Shown here in pieces: positions 8,367-17,735 of a stretch of DNA of 62,330 nucleotides. The stretch is from Enterobacteriaceae bacterium 89. GTDB taxonomy: Bacteria > Pseudomonadota > Gammaproteobacteria > Enterobacterales > Enterobacteriaceae. The stretch is from the NCBI GenBank assembly GCA_014156375.1, contig RQJH01000002.1, positions 1-62,330 of the forward strand, in the 5' to 3' direction. A model generated the notes under the pieces. It saw only the letters and a program-made list of their open reading frames with translations. It was not told the DNA's origin and made no database searches. A program made the translations under genes and the position numbers. Numbering within the stretch: position 1 is the stretch's first letter; every line of letters starts with the position of its first letter.

Positions 8367-9433
8367 GCCATCCCCTTTGCGTCAAAATCGACAATCACGT
8401 CGGCGGTCATCGGCAGCGCCTGACAGCTCAGCACGTAGCCCGCCGCCAGCTCGTCCGGCTCGAGACTGTAGTTGGTCGCCATCGACACTTCCCCGCGCAG
8501 CACTTTGCATTTACAGGTCGCACAGACGCCGCCCTTGCAGGCATACGGCAGGTCCGCGCCCTGGCGCAGCGCCGCGTCGAGAATGCTTTCGTCTTCCCCG
8601 GAAAGGACGATCGCCCGGTCGCGTCCGTCCTGACGGATGGTGACGGTCTGTCCATCAGCCTGCACGCTGGAGGCGTGACGAACGGTGGAGCCCGGGGTGT
8701 TAAAGCGTTCCAGGTGAATGGCTTTCGCAGGCATTCCCAGCTCCACAAGAGCCGTTTCCGCTTCGTCCATCATTGAGGCCGGTCCGCAAATAAAGGCTTC
8801 ATCGAACTGGCTGAAGTTCAGCAGCGTGGTGGACAGCGCTTTTAACTTCTCACCGTCGATACGCCCATGCAGCAGCGCGCTGTCGAGCGTCTCCTGACTG
8901 AACACGCACAGCAATTGCAGGCGCGTCGGGTACTTGTCTTTCAGATCCGCCAGCAGCTGGCGGAACATCATGCTCTGGCTGCTGCGGTTGCCGTAAATCA
9001 GGGTGAAGGCGCTGTCCGGCTCCGCGAGCAACGTGGTTTCAATAATCGCCAGCATTGGCGTGATGCCCGAACCGGCGGCAATCGCCAGATAGTGCCCCGT
9101 GCGCTCAGGCTGCGGCTGATAGCCAAAATTGCCCTGCGGCACCATCACTTCCAGGCTCATCCCGGCTTTGATGTCATCACGGGCATAGCGGGAAAAACGG
9201 CCGCCCTCGATCGCTTTGACCGCCACGCTGATCTCGCCGGGTAAGGCACGGCGGCAGATGGAGTAGCAGCGGCGTAATTCTTCCCCGGCTAAACGGGCTT
9301 TCAGGGTCAGATGCTGGCCCGGACGGAACGCATAAGCGGTTTGTAAGGCTTCTGGCACAGCGAAAGTGATGGTCACCGCATCGCGGGTTTCTGCTTCCAC
9401 TTTGGCCACCGTCAGCGAATGAAACGTCGTCAT
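8363..9433 (-). CDS. paaE: PaaE, reductase subunit of phenylacetyl-CoA epoxidase
   Basis: PaaE passes electrons from NADPH through FAD and a [2Fe-2S] cluster to the PaaA di-iron centre. From the MTTFHSLTV start it has 356 residues, as in E. coli. An N-terminal FAD domain has RCYSICR, a middle NAD domain has AAGSGITPMLAI, and a C-terminal plant-type ferredoxin domain has cysteines C299, C304, C307 and C337 (CKGGVCATCKC then LSC). A start 30 codons upstream would run through paaD and is rejected. Confidence 0.95.
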   Translation of the reverse strand: MTTFHSLTVAKVEAETRDAVTITFAVPEALQTAYAFRPGQHLTLKARLAGEELRRCYSICRRALPGEISVAVKAIEGGRFSRYARDDIKAGMSLEVMVPQGNFGYQPQPERTGHYLAIAAGSGITPMLAIIETTLLAEPDSAFTLIYGNRSSQSMMFRQLLADLKDKYPTRLQLLCVFSQETLDSALLHGRIDGEKLKALSTTLLNFSQFDEAFICGPASMMDEAETALVELGMPAKAIHLERFNTPGSTVRHASSVQADGQTVTIRQDGRDRAIVLSGEDESILDAALRQGADLPYACKGGVCATCKCKVLRGEVSMATNYSLEPDELAAGYVLSCQALPMTADVIVDFDAKGMA

Positions 9434-9440
9434 GGCAACC

Positions 9441-9938
9441 TCAAATACATTTAAAGTAATCAAAGGGTTCACGGCAGCTGTCGCAGCGGTAGAGCGCTTT
9501 GCAGGCCGTGGAACCGAATTCACTGATCATCGTGGTGTGTGTGCTGCCGCAGCGTGGACAGGCGACGTCGGTCGGCAATCCCGCATGGCAGGCATGGGCC
9601 TGCGGCGGGCTGATGCCGTACTGGCGCAGGCGCTCGCGGGCGTCCGGCGTCATCCAGTCGGTGGTCCACGGCGGATCGAGCTGTAGCACGATATGCACCG
9701 GAGTAAAGCCATGCGCGCTCATCACCGAGCGGATTTCGCCAAGCAGATGTTCCGTGGCCGGGCAGCCGGAATAGGTTGGCGTGAAGCCCACCACCCAGCC
9801 TTCACCCTGCGGGGAAACGCTGCGCACCATGCCCAAATCGGTAATGGTCAGCACCGGAACTTCCGGATCGGGGATTTCACTCAGCAGTGCCCAAATCTGA
9901 TGGACTTCGGCCGGTGCGATATCTGCGAGACGCTGCAT
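9441..9938 (-). CDS. paaD: PaaD, Fe-S maturation factor for the epoxidase
   Basis: PaaD is a 165-residue protein with a DUF59/MIP18 domain (IPDPEVPVLTITDLGMV near the N-terminus) and a C-terminal zinc-ribbon-like part with CPRC and RCDSC motifs. It is needed for phenylacetyl-CoA epoxidation and probably supports Fe-S or di-iron assembly in PaaE/PaaA. The ATG at MQRLADIAP gives exactly the E. coli length; six upstream codons are excluded. Confidence 0.93.
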   Translation of the reverse strand: MQRLADIAPAEVHQIWALLSEIPDPEVPVLTITDLGMVRSVSPQGEGWVVGFTPTYSGCPATEHLLGEIRSVMSAHGFTPVHIVLQLDPPWTTDWMTPDARERLRQYGISPPQAHACHAGLPTDVACPRCGSTHTTMISEFGSTACKALYRCDSCREPFDYFKCI

Positions 9939-9949
9939 AGCTCCCTCCT

Positions 9950-10702
9950 TTACCACTGCTGACCGGGATACGAACGCTGCAGATACTGCATTTCTGCCAG
10001 CATCGGCCCCAGATGTTCGGTGTGCAGGCCCTGCTTACCGCCGGTGCGGTACGGCTGCTCCTGCGGAACCGTCAGTTCTGCGGCCTGTAATGCGCTGGTG
10101 ATTTCAGCCAGCCAGGCCTCGTGCAGTTCGCGTGGATCGACGGCGATGCCCTGCTCGCTCAGCGCGATGTCCAGCTCGTCGGCCTGGAACAGCTCAGCGG
10201 TGAAGCGCCACAGGTTGTCGATAGCGGCCTGCATGCGGGCGGCTGAAAGCTCCGTGCCGCCGCCCAGACGTTCAACCCAACCACGGCTGAAGCGCAGGTG
10301 ATAGCGGGATTCTTTAATCGATTTGGCGGCAATGGCGGCAAGTTGTGCATCCTGGCTCTGCGTCAGACGACTGAACAACGCAACGTGCCAGGCGTCGATC
10401 AGCAGTTGACGAGCCAGGGTATCGGCGAAGTTGCCGTTCGGCTGTTCCACCAGCAGCAGGTTGCGGAACTCACGCTCGTCGCGGCCAAACGCCAGGGTGT
10501 CTTCATCCCCTTTGCCCTGACGCTCTGCGGCATAGCTGAGGAAATTGCGCGCCTGACCGAGCAGGTCGAGGCCAATGTTGGCCAGCGCAAGGTCGATTTC
10601 CAGCTCCGGCGCGTGACCGCACCAGGCAGAAAGACGCTGAGCCAGCACCAGGCAGTTGTCGCCAAGACGCAGCGCGTAGGTCGCAATCGGATCCTGATTC
10701 AT
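9950..10702 (-). CDS. paaC: PaaC, structural subunit of phenylacetyl-CoA epoxidase
   Basis: PaaC is the catalytically inactive partner that forms the (PaaAC)2 core of the multicomponent epoxidase. The 250-residue product is all-helical ferritin-like, with LRLGDNCLVLAQRL at the N-terminus and GLHTEHLGPMLAEMQYLQR near the end. Two adjacent ATGs (10705 and 10702) are possible; the second gives MNQ as in E. coli and lies eight bases after a GAGG site. Longer starts run through paaB. Confidence 0.94.
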   Translation of the reverse strand: MNQDPIATYALRLGDNCLVLAQRLSAWCGHAPELEIDLALANIGLDLLGQARNFLSYAAERQGKGDEDTLAFGRDEREFRNLLLVEQPNGNFADTLARQLLIDAWHVALFSRLTQSQDAQLAAIAAKSIKESRYHLRFSRGWVERLGGGTELSAARMQAAIDNLWRFTAELFQADELDIALSEQGIAVDPRELHEAWLAEITSALQAAELTVPQEQPYRTGGKQGLHTEHLGPMLAEMQYLQRSYPGQQW

Positions 10703-10712
10703 CATTGCGGCC

Positions 10713-11000
10713 TCACATGTGCTCGATGCCGTCAGGCAGCGTATAGAAAGTCGGGTGACGGTAGATTTTGCTTTCCGCCGGGTCGAAAAATTCACCGCGA
10801 TCTTCCGGCTGGGAGGCCACGATTTCGCTGGCCTTCACCACCCAGATTGAGCAGCCTTCGCTGCGGCGGGTGTAGGCATCGCGGGCATTTTCCAGCGCCA
10901 TGCGATCGTCGGCGGCGTGCAGGCTGCCCACGTGACGGTGGGATAACCCCTGTTTGCTGCGAACGAACACTTCATATAACGGCCAGTAGACATTGCTCAT
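10713..11000 (-). CDS. paaB: PaaB, epoxidase assembly subunit
   Basis: PaaB has 95 residues (MSNVYWPLYEVF... to IEHM) and is nearly identical in recall to the E. coli subunit. It bridges PaaAC heterodimers into the larger complex and is required for activity. The start at 11000 is fixed by family length and by an AAGGAGAAC ribosome site. It sits 11 bases after paaA. Confidence 0.95.
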   Translation of the reverse strand: MSNVYWPLYEVFVRSKQGLSHRHVGSLHAADDRMALENARDAYTRRSEGCSIWVVKASEIVASQPEDRGEFFDPAESKIYRHPTFYTLPDGIEHM

Positions 11001-11011
11001 CGTTGTTCTCC

Positions 11012-11941
11012 TTACGCCACTTTGCGGGCCTGTTGTTTTTCGGCGTGCGCCAGCGCGGCTTCCCGCACCCATGCGCCCTCTTCCCAGGCTTTACGCTTGG
11101 CGGCCAGACGCTCGTGGTTGCACACGCCGCGTCCGTTAATCACTTCATTAAATTCGTGCCAGTCGATTTCGCCGAAACGATACTGACCGGTGGCTTCATC
11201 CAGATGCAGGTCTTTATCCGGCACGGTCATGCCGAGCATTTCCACCTGCGGGACGGTGTTGTCGACAAAGCGCTGACGCAGTTCGTCGTTACCAAAGCGT
11301 TTGATTTTCCATGCCAGGCTCTGGGCGCTGTTCGGGGAGTTGTCGTCGTTCGGCCCGAACATCATCAGTGCCGGCCACCAGAAACGGTTGATCGAGTCCT
11401 GCAGCATCTGACGCTGATCTTCGCTGCCCTGCGACAGCGCCATGCAGGCTTCAAAGCCCTGACGCTGATGGAAACTCTCTTCCTTACAGATCTTCACCAT
11501 CGCGCGGGCATACGGACCGTAAGAGGTACGGCACAGCGCCACCTGGTTAACGATGGCGGCACCGTCAACCAGCCAGCCGATCACGCCGATATCGGCCCAG
11601 TTCAGCGTCGGATAGTTAAAGATGGAGGAGTATTTCATGCGCCCGTCGAGCATCTTCTGATACAGATCTTCGCGGGCGCAGCCGAGAGTTTCTGCCGCGC
11701 TATAGAGGTACAGACCGTGCCCGGCCTCGTCCTGCACTTTCGCCAGCAGAATGGCTTTGCGGCGCAGCGTCGGAGCGCGGGTGATCCAGTTGCCTTCCGG
11801 CAGCATGCCGACGATCTCAGAATGCGCGTGCTGACCAATCTGGCGGATCAGGGTTTTGCGATACGCCTCCGGCATCCAGTCCTGCGGCTCGATGGCCGTC
11901 TCTTCGGCGATGCGCGCTTCAAAGCGTTGTTCTTCAGTCAC
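11012..11941 (-). CDS. paaA: PaaA, di-iron oxygenase subunit of phenylacetyl-CoA epoxidase
   Basis: PaaA inserts oxygen into the aromatic ring of phenylacetyl-CoA to give the 1,2-epoxide. The 309-residue product starts at a GTG (11941) seven bases after AAAGG; an upstream ATG would add 18 untypical residues. Di-iron ligands are visible as E72xxH75 (DEAGH) and E155xxH158 (ESFH). It is the first gene of the operon and its promoter region holds a PaaX-type palindrome. Confidence 0.95.
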   Translation of the reverse strand: MTEEQRFEARIAEETAIEPQDWMPEAYRKTLIRQIGQHAHSEIVGMLPEGNWITRAPTLRRKAILLAKVQDEAGHGLYLYSAAETLGCAREDLYQKMLDGRMKYSSIFNYPTLNWADIGVIGWLVDGAAIVNQVALCRTSYGPYARAMVKICKEESFHQRQGFEACMALSQGSEDQRQMLQDSINRFWWPALMMFGPNDDNSPNSAQSLAWKIKRFGNDELRQRFVDNTVPQVEMLGMTVPDKDLHLDEATGQYRFGEIDWHEFNEVINGRGVCNHERLAAKRKAWEEGAWVREAALAHAEKQQARKVA

Positions 11942-11954
11942 ATTGTCACCTTTA

Positions 11955-11994
11955 TGATTCCCATTTGATTCACACAATGCGTTTTTGTGAATCA
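11955..11994. promoter_or_regulatory. PaaX operator region at the paaA promoter
   Basis: Two direct TGATTC cores (11955-11960 and 11966-11971) are followed by an inverted one: TGATTCACA (11966-11974) faces TGTGAATCA (11986-11994), a perfect 9-base inverted repeat. PaaX is known to bind TGATTC-containing palindromes. The block is just upstream of the paaA start codon, so bound repressor would block transcription. Confidence 0.7.
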
Positions 11995-12054
11995 TATTGT
12001 TTATAAGAAGTTACATAATGGTTAACTAAAACCCCAAGAAAGGTTTGTGTATTC

Positions 12055-12070
12055 TGTGAGCCATATCGCA
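12055..12070. promoter_or_regulatory. Candidate CRP site between paaA and paaZ
   Basis: TGTGA-GCCATA-TCGCA matches the CRP consensus TGTGA-N6-TCACA at nine of ten positions. The E. coli paaA promoter is CRP- and IHF-dependent, so the site fits. Binding is inferred. Confidence 0.55.
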
Positions 12071-12170
12071 AAGCAAATTACTTTATTCAACATTTACAGA
12101 CATATAACGATTTACCGCATCGCTATCACGATCTCATTGTTAACAAATTATTAAATTATGGATTGCATTT

Positions 12171-12182
12171 TATGATTCACAG
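12171..12182 (+). promoter_or_regulatory. Candidate PaaX site at the paaZ promoter
   Basis: TATGATTCACAG lies about 50 bases before the paaZ start and between a possible -35 (TTGCAT) and the AT-rich -10 region. It shares the TGATTCACA core with the paaA operator. Confidence 0.6.
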
Positions 12183-12229
12183 TCAAACTATATATAGCGA
12201 TACGACGTAACATTTTACGGAGAGACCAA

Positions 12230-14269
12230 ATGCAGCAGTTAACCAGTTTCTTATCAGGCAGCTGGCAGTCAGGCCGGGGGCGTGAGCGCCAGATCCATCA
12301 CGCCATTACCGGCGAAGCGCTGTGGGAAGTAACCAGCGAAGGGCTGGATATGGCGCAGGCGCGCCGCTATGCCATTGAGCACGGCGGTGCAGCGCTTGGC
12401 AAAATGACCTTTGTCGAACGCGCCGCGATGCTGAAAGCAGTGGCAAAACATTTGCTGGAACAAAAAGAAGTCTTTTACGCCCTTTCAGCCGAAACCGGTG
12501 CCACTCGCGCCGACAGCTGGGTGGATATTGAAGGCGGGATCGGCACGCTGTTTACCTACGCGGGCCTGGGCGCACGCGAACTGCCGGACGACGTGCTGTG
12601 GCCGGAAGATGAGCTGATTCCGCTGTCGAAAAACGGCGGTTTTGCGGCGCGTCACGTGCTGACCGCGAAATCTGGCGTGGCGGTGCACATCAACGCCTTT
12701 AACTTCCCCTGCTGGGGAATGCTGGAAAAACTGGCGCCAACGTGGCTCGCCGGAATGCCAGCGATCGTCAAACCTGCTACTGCCAGCGCGCAGGTCACGC
12801 AGGCGATGGTGAAAGCCATTATCGATAGCGGACTGGTGCCGGACGGTGCCATCAGCCTGATTTGCGGCGGTGCGGGCGACCTGCTGGATCAGCTCGATTT
12901 CCAGGACGTGGTGACCTTTACCGGCTCGGCGCAGACCGGACAGTCGCTGCGCGTGCATCCGAACATCGTTAAAAATTCCATCCCGTTCACCATGGAAGCA
13001 GACTCCCTTAACTGCTGCGTGCTCGGCGAAGACGTGACACCGTCACATCCTGAGTTTGCCCTGTTCATCCGCGAAGTGGTGCGGGAAATGACCGCCAAAG
13101 CGGGCCAGAAATGTACCGCTATTCGCCGCATTATCGTGCCGCAGGCGCAGATTGACGCCGTCAGCGAAGCGCTGATCGCTCGTTTGCAAGGCGTGAAGAT
13201 GGGCGACCCGGCGGTTGAAGGTGTGAAAATGGGGTCTCTGGTCAACGCCGATCAGCGTGCCGACGTGCAGGAAAAAGTCGATTCGTTGGTCCAGGCCGGA
13301 TGTGAAGTTCGTCTTGGCGGTAAAGCGGACCTGCAGGCCGCCGGGGCATTCTTCCCGCCGACGCTGTTATTCTGCCCGCAGCCGGATGAGAGCCCTGCCG
13401 TTCACGCGGTGGAAGCCTTTGGTCCGGTCGCCACGCTGATGCCTTATCAGGATCGCAATCATGCACTGACGCTGGCCCGCGCCGGTCAGGGCAGCCTGGC
13501 GGGCACGCTGGTCACCGCAGACGGACAGCTCGCCCGCGAATTTATTCTCGGCGCGGCGCGTGCGCATGGTCGTATTCAGATCCTTAACGAAGAGTCTTCT
13601 AAAGAGTCCACCGGTCACGGTTCCCCGCTGCCGCAGCTGGTTCACGGCGGTCCGGGTCGCGCAGGCGGCGGCGAAGAGCTGGGTGGCCTGCGCGCAGTGA
13701 AGCATTATCTGCAACGTACCGCTATTCAGGGCAGTCCAACCATGCTTGCCAGCATCGGCAAACAGTGGGTTCGCGGCGCGCAGGTGCAGGAAGACCGCAT
13801 TCATCCGTTCCGTAAATACTTCGAAGAGCTGCAGCCGGGCGACAGCCTGCTGACTCCGCGCCGCACCATGACCGAAGCGGATATCGTCAATTTTGCCTGC
13901 CTGAGCGGCGATCACTTCTACGCTCACATGGACAAAATTGCCGCTGCAGAATCCATCTTCGGCGAACGCGTGGTTCACGGCTACTTCGTGATTTCCGCAG
14001 CGGCTGGCCTGTTCGTCGATGACGGCGTGGGCCCGGTTATCGCCAACTACGGGATGGAAAACCTGCGCTTTATTGAGCCGGTGAAGCCTGGCGACACCAT
14101 TCAGGTACGCCTGACCTGCAAACGCAAAACCATCAAGCGCCAGAAAACCGCCGAAGAGAAGCCAACCGGCGTGGTGGAATGGTCTGTTGAAGTCTTCAAT
14201 CAGCATCAGCAGGCGGTGGCGCTGTACTCCATTCTGACGCTGGTCACCCGCCAGCAAGGGGATTTCTAA
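12230..14269 (+). CDS. paaZ: PaaZ, bifunctional oxepin-CoA hydrolase / aldehyde dehydrogenase
   Basis: PaaZ opens the oxepin-CoA ring hydrolytically and oxidises the resulting aldehyde with NADP. The 679 residues form an N-terminal aldehyde dehydrogenase domain with E256 (TMEADS) and C295 (GQKCTA), then a C-terminal MaoC-like hydratase domain with D561 and H566 in [10 protein letters not shown]. coli PaaZ has 681. It is transcribed divergently from paaA; an ACGGAGAGACC ribosome site precedes the ATG. Both active sites look intact. Confidence 0.96.
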   Translation: MQQLTSFLSGSWQSGRGRERQIHHAITGEALWEVTSEGLDMAQARRYAIEHGGAALGKMTFVERAAMLKAVAKHLLEQKEVFYALSAETGATRADSWVDIEGGIGTLFTYAGLGARELPDDVLWPEDELIPLSKNGGFAARHVLTAKSGVAVHINAFNFPCWGMLEKLAPTWLAGMPAIVKPATASAQVTQAMVKAIIDSGLVPDGAISLICGGAGDLLDQLDFQDVVTFTGSAQTGQSLRVHPNIVKNSIPFTMEADSLNCCVLGEDVTPSHPEFALFIREVVREMTAKAGQKCTAIRRIIVPQAQIDAVSEALIARLQGVKMGDPAVEGVKMGSLVNADQRADVQEKVDSLVQAGCEVRLGGKADLQAAGAFFPPTLLFCPQPDESPAVHAVEAFGPVATLMPYQDRNHALTLARAGQGSLAGTLVTADGQLAREFILGAARAHGRIQILNEESSKESTGHGSPLPQLVHGGPGRAGGGEELGGLRAVKHYLQRTAIQGSPTMLASIGKQWVRGAQVQEDRIHPFRKYFEELQPGDSLLTPRRTMTEADIVNFACLSGDHFYAHMDKIAAAESIFGERVVHGYFVISAAAGLFVDDGVGPVIANYGMENLRFIEPVKPGDTIQVRLTCKRKTIKRQKTAEEKPTGVVEWSVEVFNQHQQAVALYSILTLVTRQQGDF

Positions 14270-14278
14270 CCTTCCCGC

Positions 14279-14298
14279 GACCGGGCTGCGGCCCGGTC
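14279..14298 (+). terminator. GC hairpin after paaZ
   Basis: GACCGGGC / GCCCGGTC form an 8-base stem with a 4-base loop ten bases after the paaZ stop. No U tract follows, so termination may be weak. Confidence 0.5.
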
Positions 14299-14314
14299 AG
14301 CAAATCGTCCAACC

Positions 14315-14330
14315 TGGCAAATCTGACAAA
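14315..14330 (+). promoter_or_regulatory. Candidate FeaR site upstream of tynA
   Basis: TGGCA-AATCTGAC-AAA fits the motif TGNCA-N8-AAA that I recall for FeaR in E. coli. It lies about 105 bases before the tynA start codon. A TGGCA-N9-AAA near-match follows at 14336. Confidence 0.5.
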
Positions 14331-14433
14331 ACATCTGGCAGGAGCAGGCAAACCTGTTTTCCTGCCTGCTGTTACTTTGAGCATGTCGCAACTGAACACA
14401 ACTCCTAATAATCACTATAAGATGAGGTTTACG

Positions 14434-16692
14434 ATGGCATCTTTTTCCGCTCGTAAGACGGCGCTGGCCCTCGCGGTCGCCCTGATTTGCAGTTGGCAAA
14501 CACCCGTATTCGCACATGGCGGCGAAGCCCATATGCTGCCGATGGACAAAACGCTGCAGGACTTTGGCGCAGACGTGCAGTGGGATGATTACGCCCAGAT
14601 GTTCACCATTGCCAAAGACGGCGCTTACGTGAAGGTTAAGCCTGGCGCGAAAACCGCCGTGGTGAATGGTAAAACCCTGACGCTGCAAGTTCCTGTGGTG
14701 ATGAAGAACAAGAAGGCCTGGATTTCCGACACCTTTATCAACGACGTGTTCCAGTCCGGCCTGGATCAGACTTTCCAGGTCGAGAAGAAACCCCACCCAC
14801 TGAATGCCCTGACCGCGAACGAAATTAAAGAAGCCGTGGAGATCGTCAAAGCCTCCCCGGATTTCAAACCGAACACCCGTTTTACCCAAATTGCGCTGGT
14901 TGAGCCGGAAAAAGCCAAAGTATGGAATTTTGTAATGACCGGGGCCGCCGTGGATGAACCGCGCCTGGCGAACGTCACCATGCTGGATGGCAAACACGTT
15001 ATCGAAAGCCAGGTCGATTTGCAGAGCAAGAAAGTGCTGCACTGGGAGCCGATTAAAGACGCTCACGGCATGGTGCTGCTGGACGATTTCACCACCGTGC
15101 AGAACGTGATCAACGCCAGTAAAGAGTTTGCTGATGTGCTGAAAAAGCACGGCATTAGCGATACCACCAAAGTCATCACCACCCCGCTGACCGTAGGTTA
15201 TTTCGACGGTAAAGATGGCCTCAAGCAGGAAGACCGCCTGCTGAAAGTGGTGAGCTATCTGGACGTGGGCGACGGCAACTACTGGGCGCATCCGATTGAG
15301 AACCTGGTGGCAGTGGTTGATTTAGAGCAGAAGAAAATCATCAAGATTGAGGAAGGTCCGGTAATTCCTGTGCCGCTGACGCCGCGCCCTTATGATGGCC
15401 GCGATCGCGTAGCGCCGAAAATCAAACCGCTGGACATTATTGAACCGGAAGGCAAGAACTACACCATCACCGGCGATATGATCCACTGGCAGAACTGGGA
15501 TTTCCACGTGCGTCTGGATTCCCGCGTCGGGCCAATTCTGTCTACCGTGACCTATAACGACAACGGTACCAAACGCAAAGTGATGTACGAAGGCTCGCTC
15601 GGCGGGATGATCGTTCCTTACGGCGACCCGGACGTGGGCTGGTACTTTAAGGCGTATCTCGATTCCGGCGACTACGGGATGGGAACTCTGACCTCTTCCA
15701 TCGCCCGCGGCAAAGATGCGCCATCCAACGCCGTGTTACTGGATGAAACCATCGCCGACTACACCGGCGCACCGATGGATATTCCACGCGCTATCGCCGT
15801 GTTCGAGCGCTACGCCGGGCCGGAGTATAAGCATCAGGAAATGGGTCAGCCGAACGTCAGCACCGAACGCCGTGAGCTGGTGATCCGCTGGATCAGCACC
15901 GTTGGCAACTACGACTACATCTTTGACTGGGTGTTCCACGATAACGGCACTATCGGTATCGACGCGGGCGCAACCGGTATTGAGGCTGTCAAAGGCGTGC
16001 TGGCGAAAACCATGCACGATCCAAGCGCCAAAGATGACACCAAATACGGCACGCTTATCGACCACAACATCGTCGGTACCACCCACCAGCACATCTACAA
16101 CTTCCGTCTCGATCTGGACGTGGATGGCGAAAACAACCGCCTGGTGGCGATGGATCCTGACGTGAAGCCAAACACCGCTGGCGGCCCGCGCACCAGCACC
16201 ATGCAGATCGACCAGCACAATATCGATACCGAGCAGGAAGCCGCGCAGAAGTTCGATCCCGGCACCATTCGCCTGCTGAGCAACACCACCAAAGAGAACC
16301 GCATGGGCAATCCGGTTTCGTACCAGATTATCCCTTACGCAGGCGGGACTCACCCGGTGGCGACAGGCGCGAAATTTGCTCCTGACGAGTGGATTTACCA
16401 TCGCCTGAGCTTTATGGATAAACAGCTGTGGGTCACCCGATATAAACCGGACGAGCGCTATCCGGAAGGCAAATATCCGAACCGCTCAACCCACGACACC
16501 GGGCTGGGTCAGTACACCAAAGACAATGAATCGCTGGATAATCAGGATGATGTGGTGTGGATCACGACGGGAACCACCCATGTCGCCCGCGCCGAAGAGT
16601 GGCCGATTATGCCAACCGAATGGGTTCACGCGCTGCTGAAACCGTGGAACTTCTTCAACGAAACGCCGACGCTTGGCGAGCCTAAAAAGTAA
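14434..16692 (+). CDS. tynA: TynA, periplasmic copper amine oxidase
   Basis: TynA deaminates phenylethylamine and tyramine to aldehydes, releasing ammonia and hydrogen peroxide in the periplasm. The 752-residue precursor has a signal peptide ending VFAHGG. Y493 in GNYDY is the topaquinone precursor, D410 is the catalytic base, and H551, H553 and H716 are the copper ligands. These match E. coli TynA with a constant three-residue offset. The ATG at 14434 is preferred because GAGG lies six bases before it; longer frames add up to 19 residues. Confidence 0.96.
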   Translation: MASFSARKTALALAVALICSWQTPVFAHGGEAHMLPMDKTLQDFGADVQWDDYAQMFTIAKDGAYVKVKPGAKTAVVNGKTLTLQVPVVMKNKKAWISDTFINDVFQSGLDQTFQVEKKPHPLNALTANEIKEAVEIVKASPDFKPNTRFTQIALVEPEKAKVWNFVMTGAAVDEPRLANVTMLDGKHVIESQVDLQSKKVLHWEPIKDAHGMVLLDDFTTVQNVINASKEFADVLKKHGISDTTKVITTPLTVGYFDGKDGLKQEDRLLKVVSYLDVGDGNYWAHPIENLVAVVDLEQKKIIKIEEGPVIPVPLTPRPYDGRDRVAPKIKPLDIIEPEGKNYTITGDMIHWQNWDFHVRLDSRVGPILSTVTYNDNGTKRKVMYEGSLGGMIVPYGDPDVGWYFKAYLDSGDYGMGTLTSSIARGKDAPSNAVLLDETIADYTGAPMDIPRAIAVFERYAGPEYKHQEMGQPNVSTERRELVIRWISTVGNYDYIFDWVFHDNGTIGIDAGATGIEAVKGVLAKTMHDPSAKDDTKYGTLIDHNIVGTTHQHIYNFRLDLDVDGENNRLVAMDPDVKPNTAGGPRTSTMQIDQHNIDTEQEAAQKFDPGTIRLLSNTTKENRMGNPVSYQIIPYAGGTHPVATGAKFAPDEWIYHRLSFMDKQLWVTRYKPDERYPEGKYPNRSTHDTGLGQYTKDNESLDNQDDVVWITTGTTHVARAEEWPIMPTEWVHALLKPWNFFNETPTLGEPKK

Positions 16693-16698
16693 AATCGG

Positions 16699-16739
16699 TG
16701 AGGGAGTTTGATTGCCTGATACGCTTTCAATCTCCCTCA
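16699..16739. terminator. Bidirectional hairpin between tynA and the adhesin operon
   Basis: TGAGGGAG and CTCCCTCA form the outer stem, with an inner GATTG/CAATC pair. It lies between the convergent tynA and the 317-residue gene and could end both transcripts. Confidence 0.45.
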
Positions 16740-16763
16740 TTCAAACCTTTTCTCTGCCTACGT

Positions 16764-17717
16764 TTAGCCGGCAGGCGTTGTGATTTTCAGGGTATCAGAA
16801 GGTTCGGCCGGCGTGACCCCGGCCTCCTCCTCACCAGAAAGCACATTGCTCTCAGCAAGACGCAGATCCAGCATATACTCTTTGCCCAGAATCTTTCCGT
16901 CACCAAACCACGTAACGCCACGCAGCGTCAGCAGGGGTTGACTGTCCGTTTGAACCAGCCGCTCTCCCGCGCCGCCCACCAGAGTAAAACTCGTCGCCTG
17001 CACCTCTTCGGCACTGAGCTTAACGCTGCTTTTGGCCTGGTAAAGGGTTTGCACCGACTTCAGGTAGTCTTCGGCATAGCTGGCAACGATCTGCCTGATT
17101 TGCTGCTGGTATTGCGCATAGCTTTGCGCACCCGAGCTGAGATTGGCCGCGATAACCGCATAAAGCTGCGCTGTGGCCTGCGTCACGGCAATTCTGACTC
17201 GCCCGTCGCGAAGAAATGCCGCACTGTTAAAAACTCGCTTCTCCTCCGCCACGCTGCTTTCATCTGCCCAGAACAGCCAGCGGGAGGGTTTCTCGGCCCT
17301 CTTTTTCTCCCCCGCGTGGCCGAACTGCCAGTAATCATTGGTATCGACGGGCTGAAAAACCGAAGTAGCCAGATAGACAGTGCAGGCAACCTGCTGCTGG
17401 GCTTTTTCATGATTAATTAACAGGGAAAGCGTCCCCGCCGATTTAGGTATCCGAGTCACAGAGATTTTATTAGCAATTAAAACCTCGTTAACCTCCTCCT
17501 GGGTTCTTTGACCGCGCGCCAGGCTGCAAATTTGATTCATCAGAAAATCATCGCGCTTGTCATCAATAAGCGGAGTCATTTCAAGCAGCGTATCGGAAAT
17601 AATATTCCAGGCAGGCACGCTAATGGATTTTGTCGCCAGGCTGTCGACATTGGCACAGCCTTGCCCTGCATACAGGAAAAACAGACCGCACAATGCGGTC
17701 TTAAAGATAACGTTCAT
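16764..17717 (-). CDS. Exported protein of unknown function in the adhesin operon
   Basis: The 317-residue product has an N-terminal signal sequence (MNVIFKTALCGLFFLYAG, cleavage probably near GCANV). The residues before the cysteine (GQGC) do not make a good lipobox, so a soluble periplasmic or outer-membrane-associated protein is more likely than a lipoprotein. I recognise no domain. The middle is rich in helix-forming residues (QYQQQIRQIVASYAEDYLK) and the C-terminus is acidic and Pro-rich. It is 18 bases after the BamE/OmpA-type lipoprotein gene and runs in the same direction, so it is probably the third gene of the trimeric autotransporter operon. Confidence 0.75.
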   Translation of the reverse strand: MNVIFKTALCGLFFLYAGQGCANVDSLATKSISVPAWNIISDTLLEMTPLIDDKRDDFLMNQICSLARGQRTQEEVNEVLIANKISVTRIPKSAGTLSLLINHEKAQQQVACTVYLATSVFQPVDTNDYWQFGHAGEKKRAEKPSRWLFWADESSVAEEKRVFNSAAFLRDGRVRIAVTQATAQLYAVIAANLSSGAQSYAQYQQQIRQIVASYAEDYLKSVQTLYQAKSSVKLSAEEVQATSFTLVGGAGERLVQTDSQPLLTLRGVTWFGDGKILGKEYMLDLRLAESNVLSGEEEAGVTPAEPSDTLKITTPAG

Positions 17718-17735
17718 AAAAGCGTGGTTCCGCTA

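Noticed and set aside
10298..11968. 556-codon open frame on the plus strand opposite paaC, paaB and paaA
   Set aside because: It is antisense to three well-supported genes, has no ribosome site and its translation is rich in His/Arg/Gln like a mirror frame of GC-rich coding DNA.
13367..14257. 296-codon frame opposite paaZ
   Set aside because: Antisense shadow; paaZ has both active sites intact.
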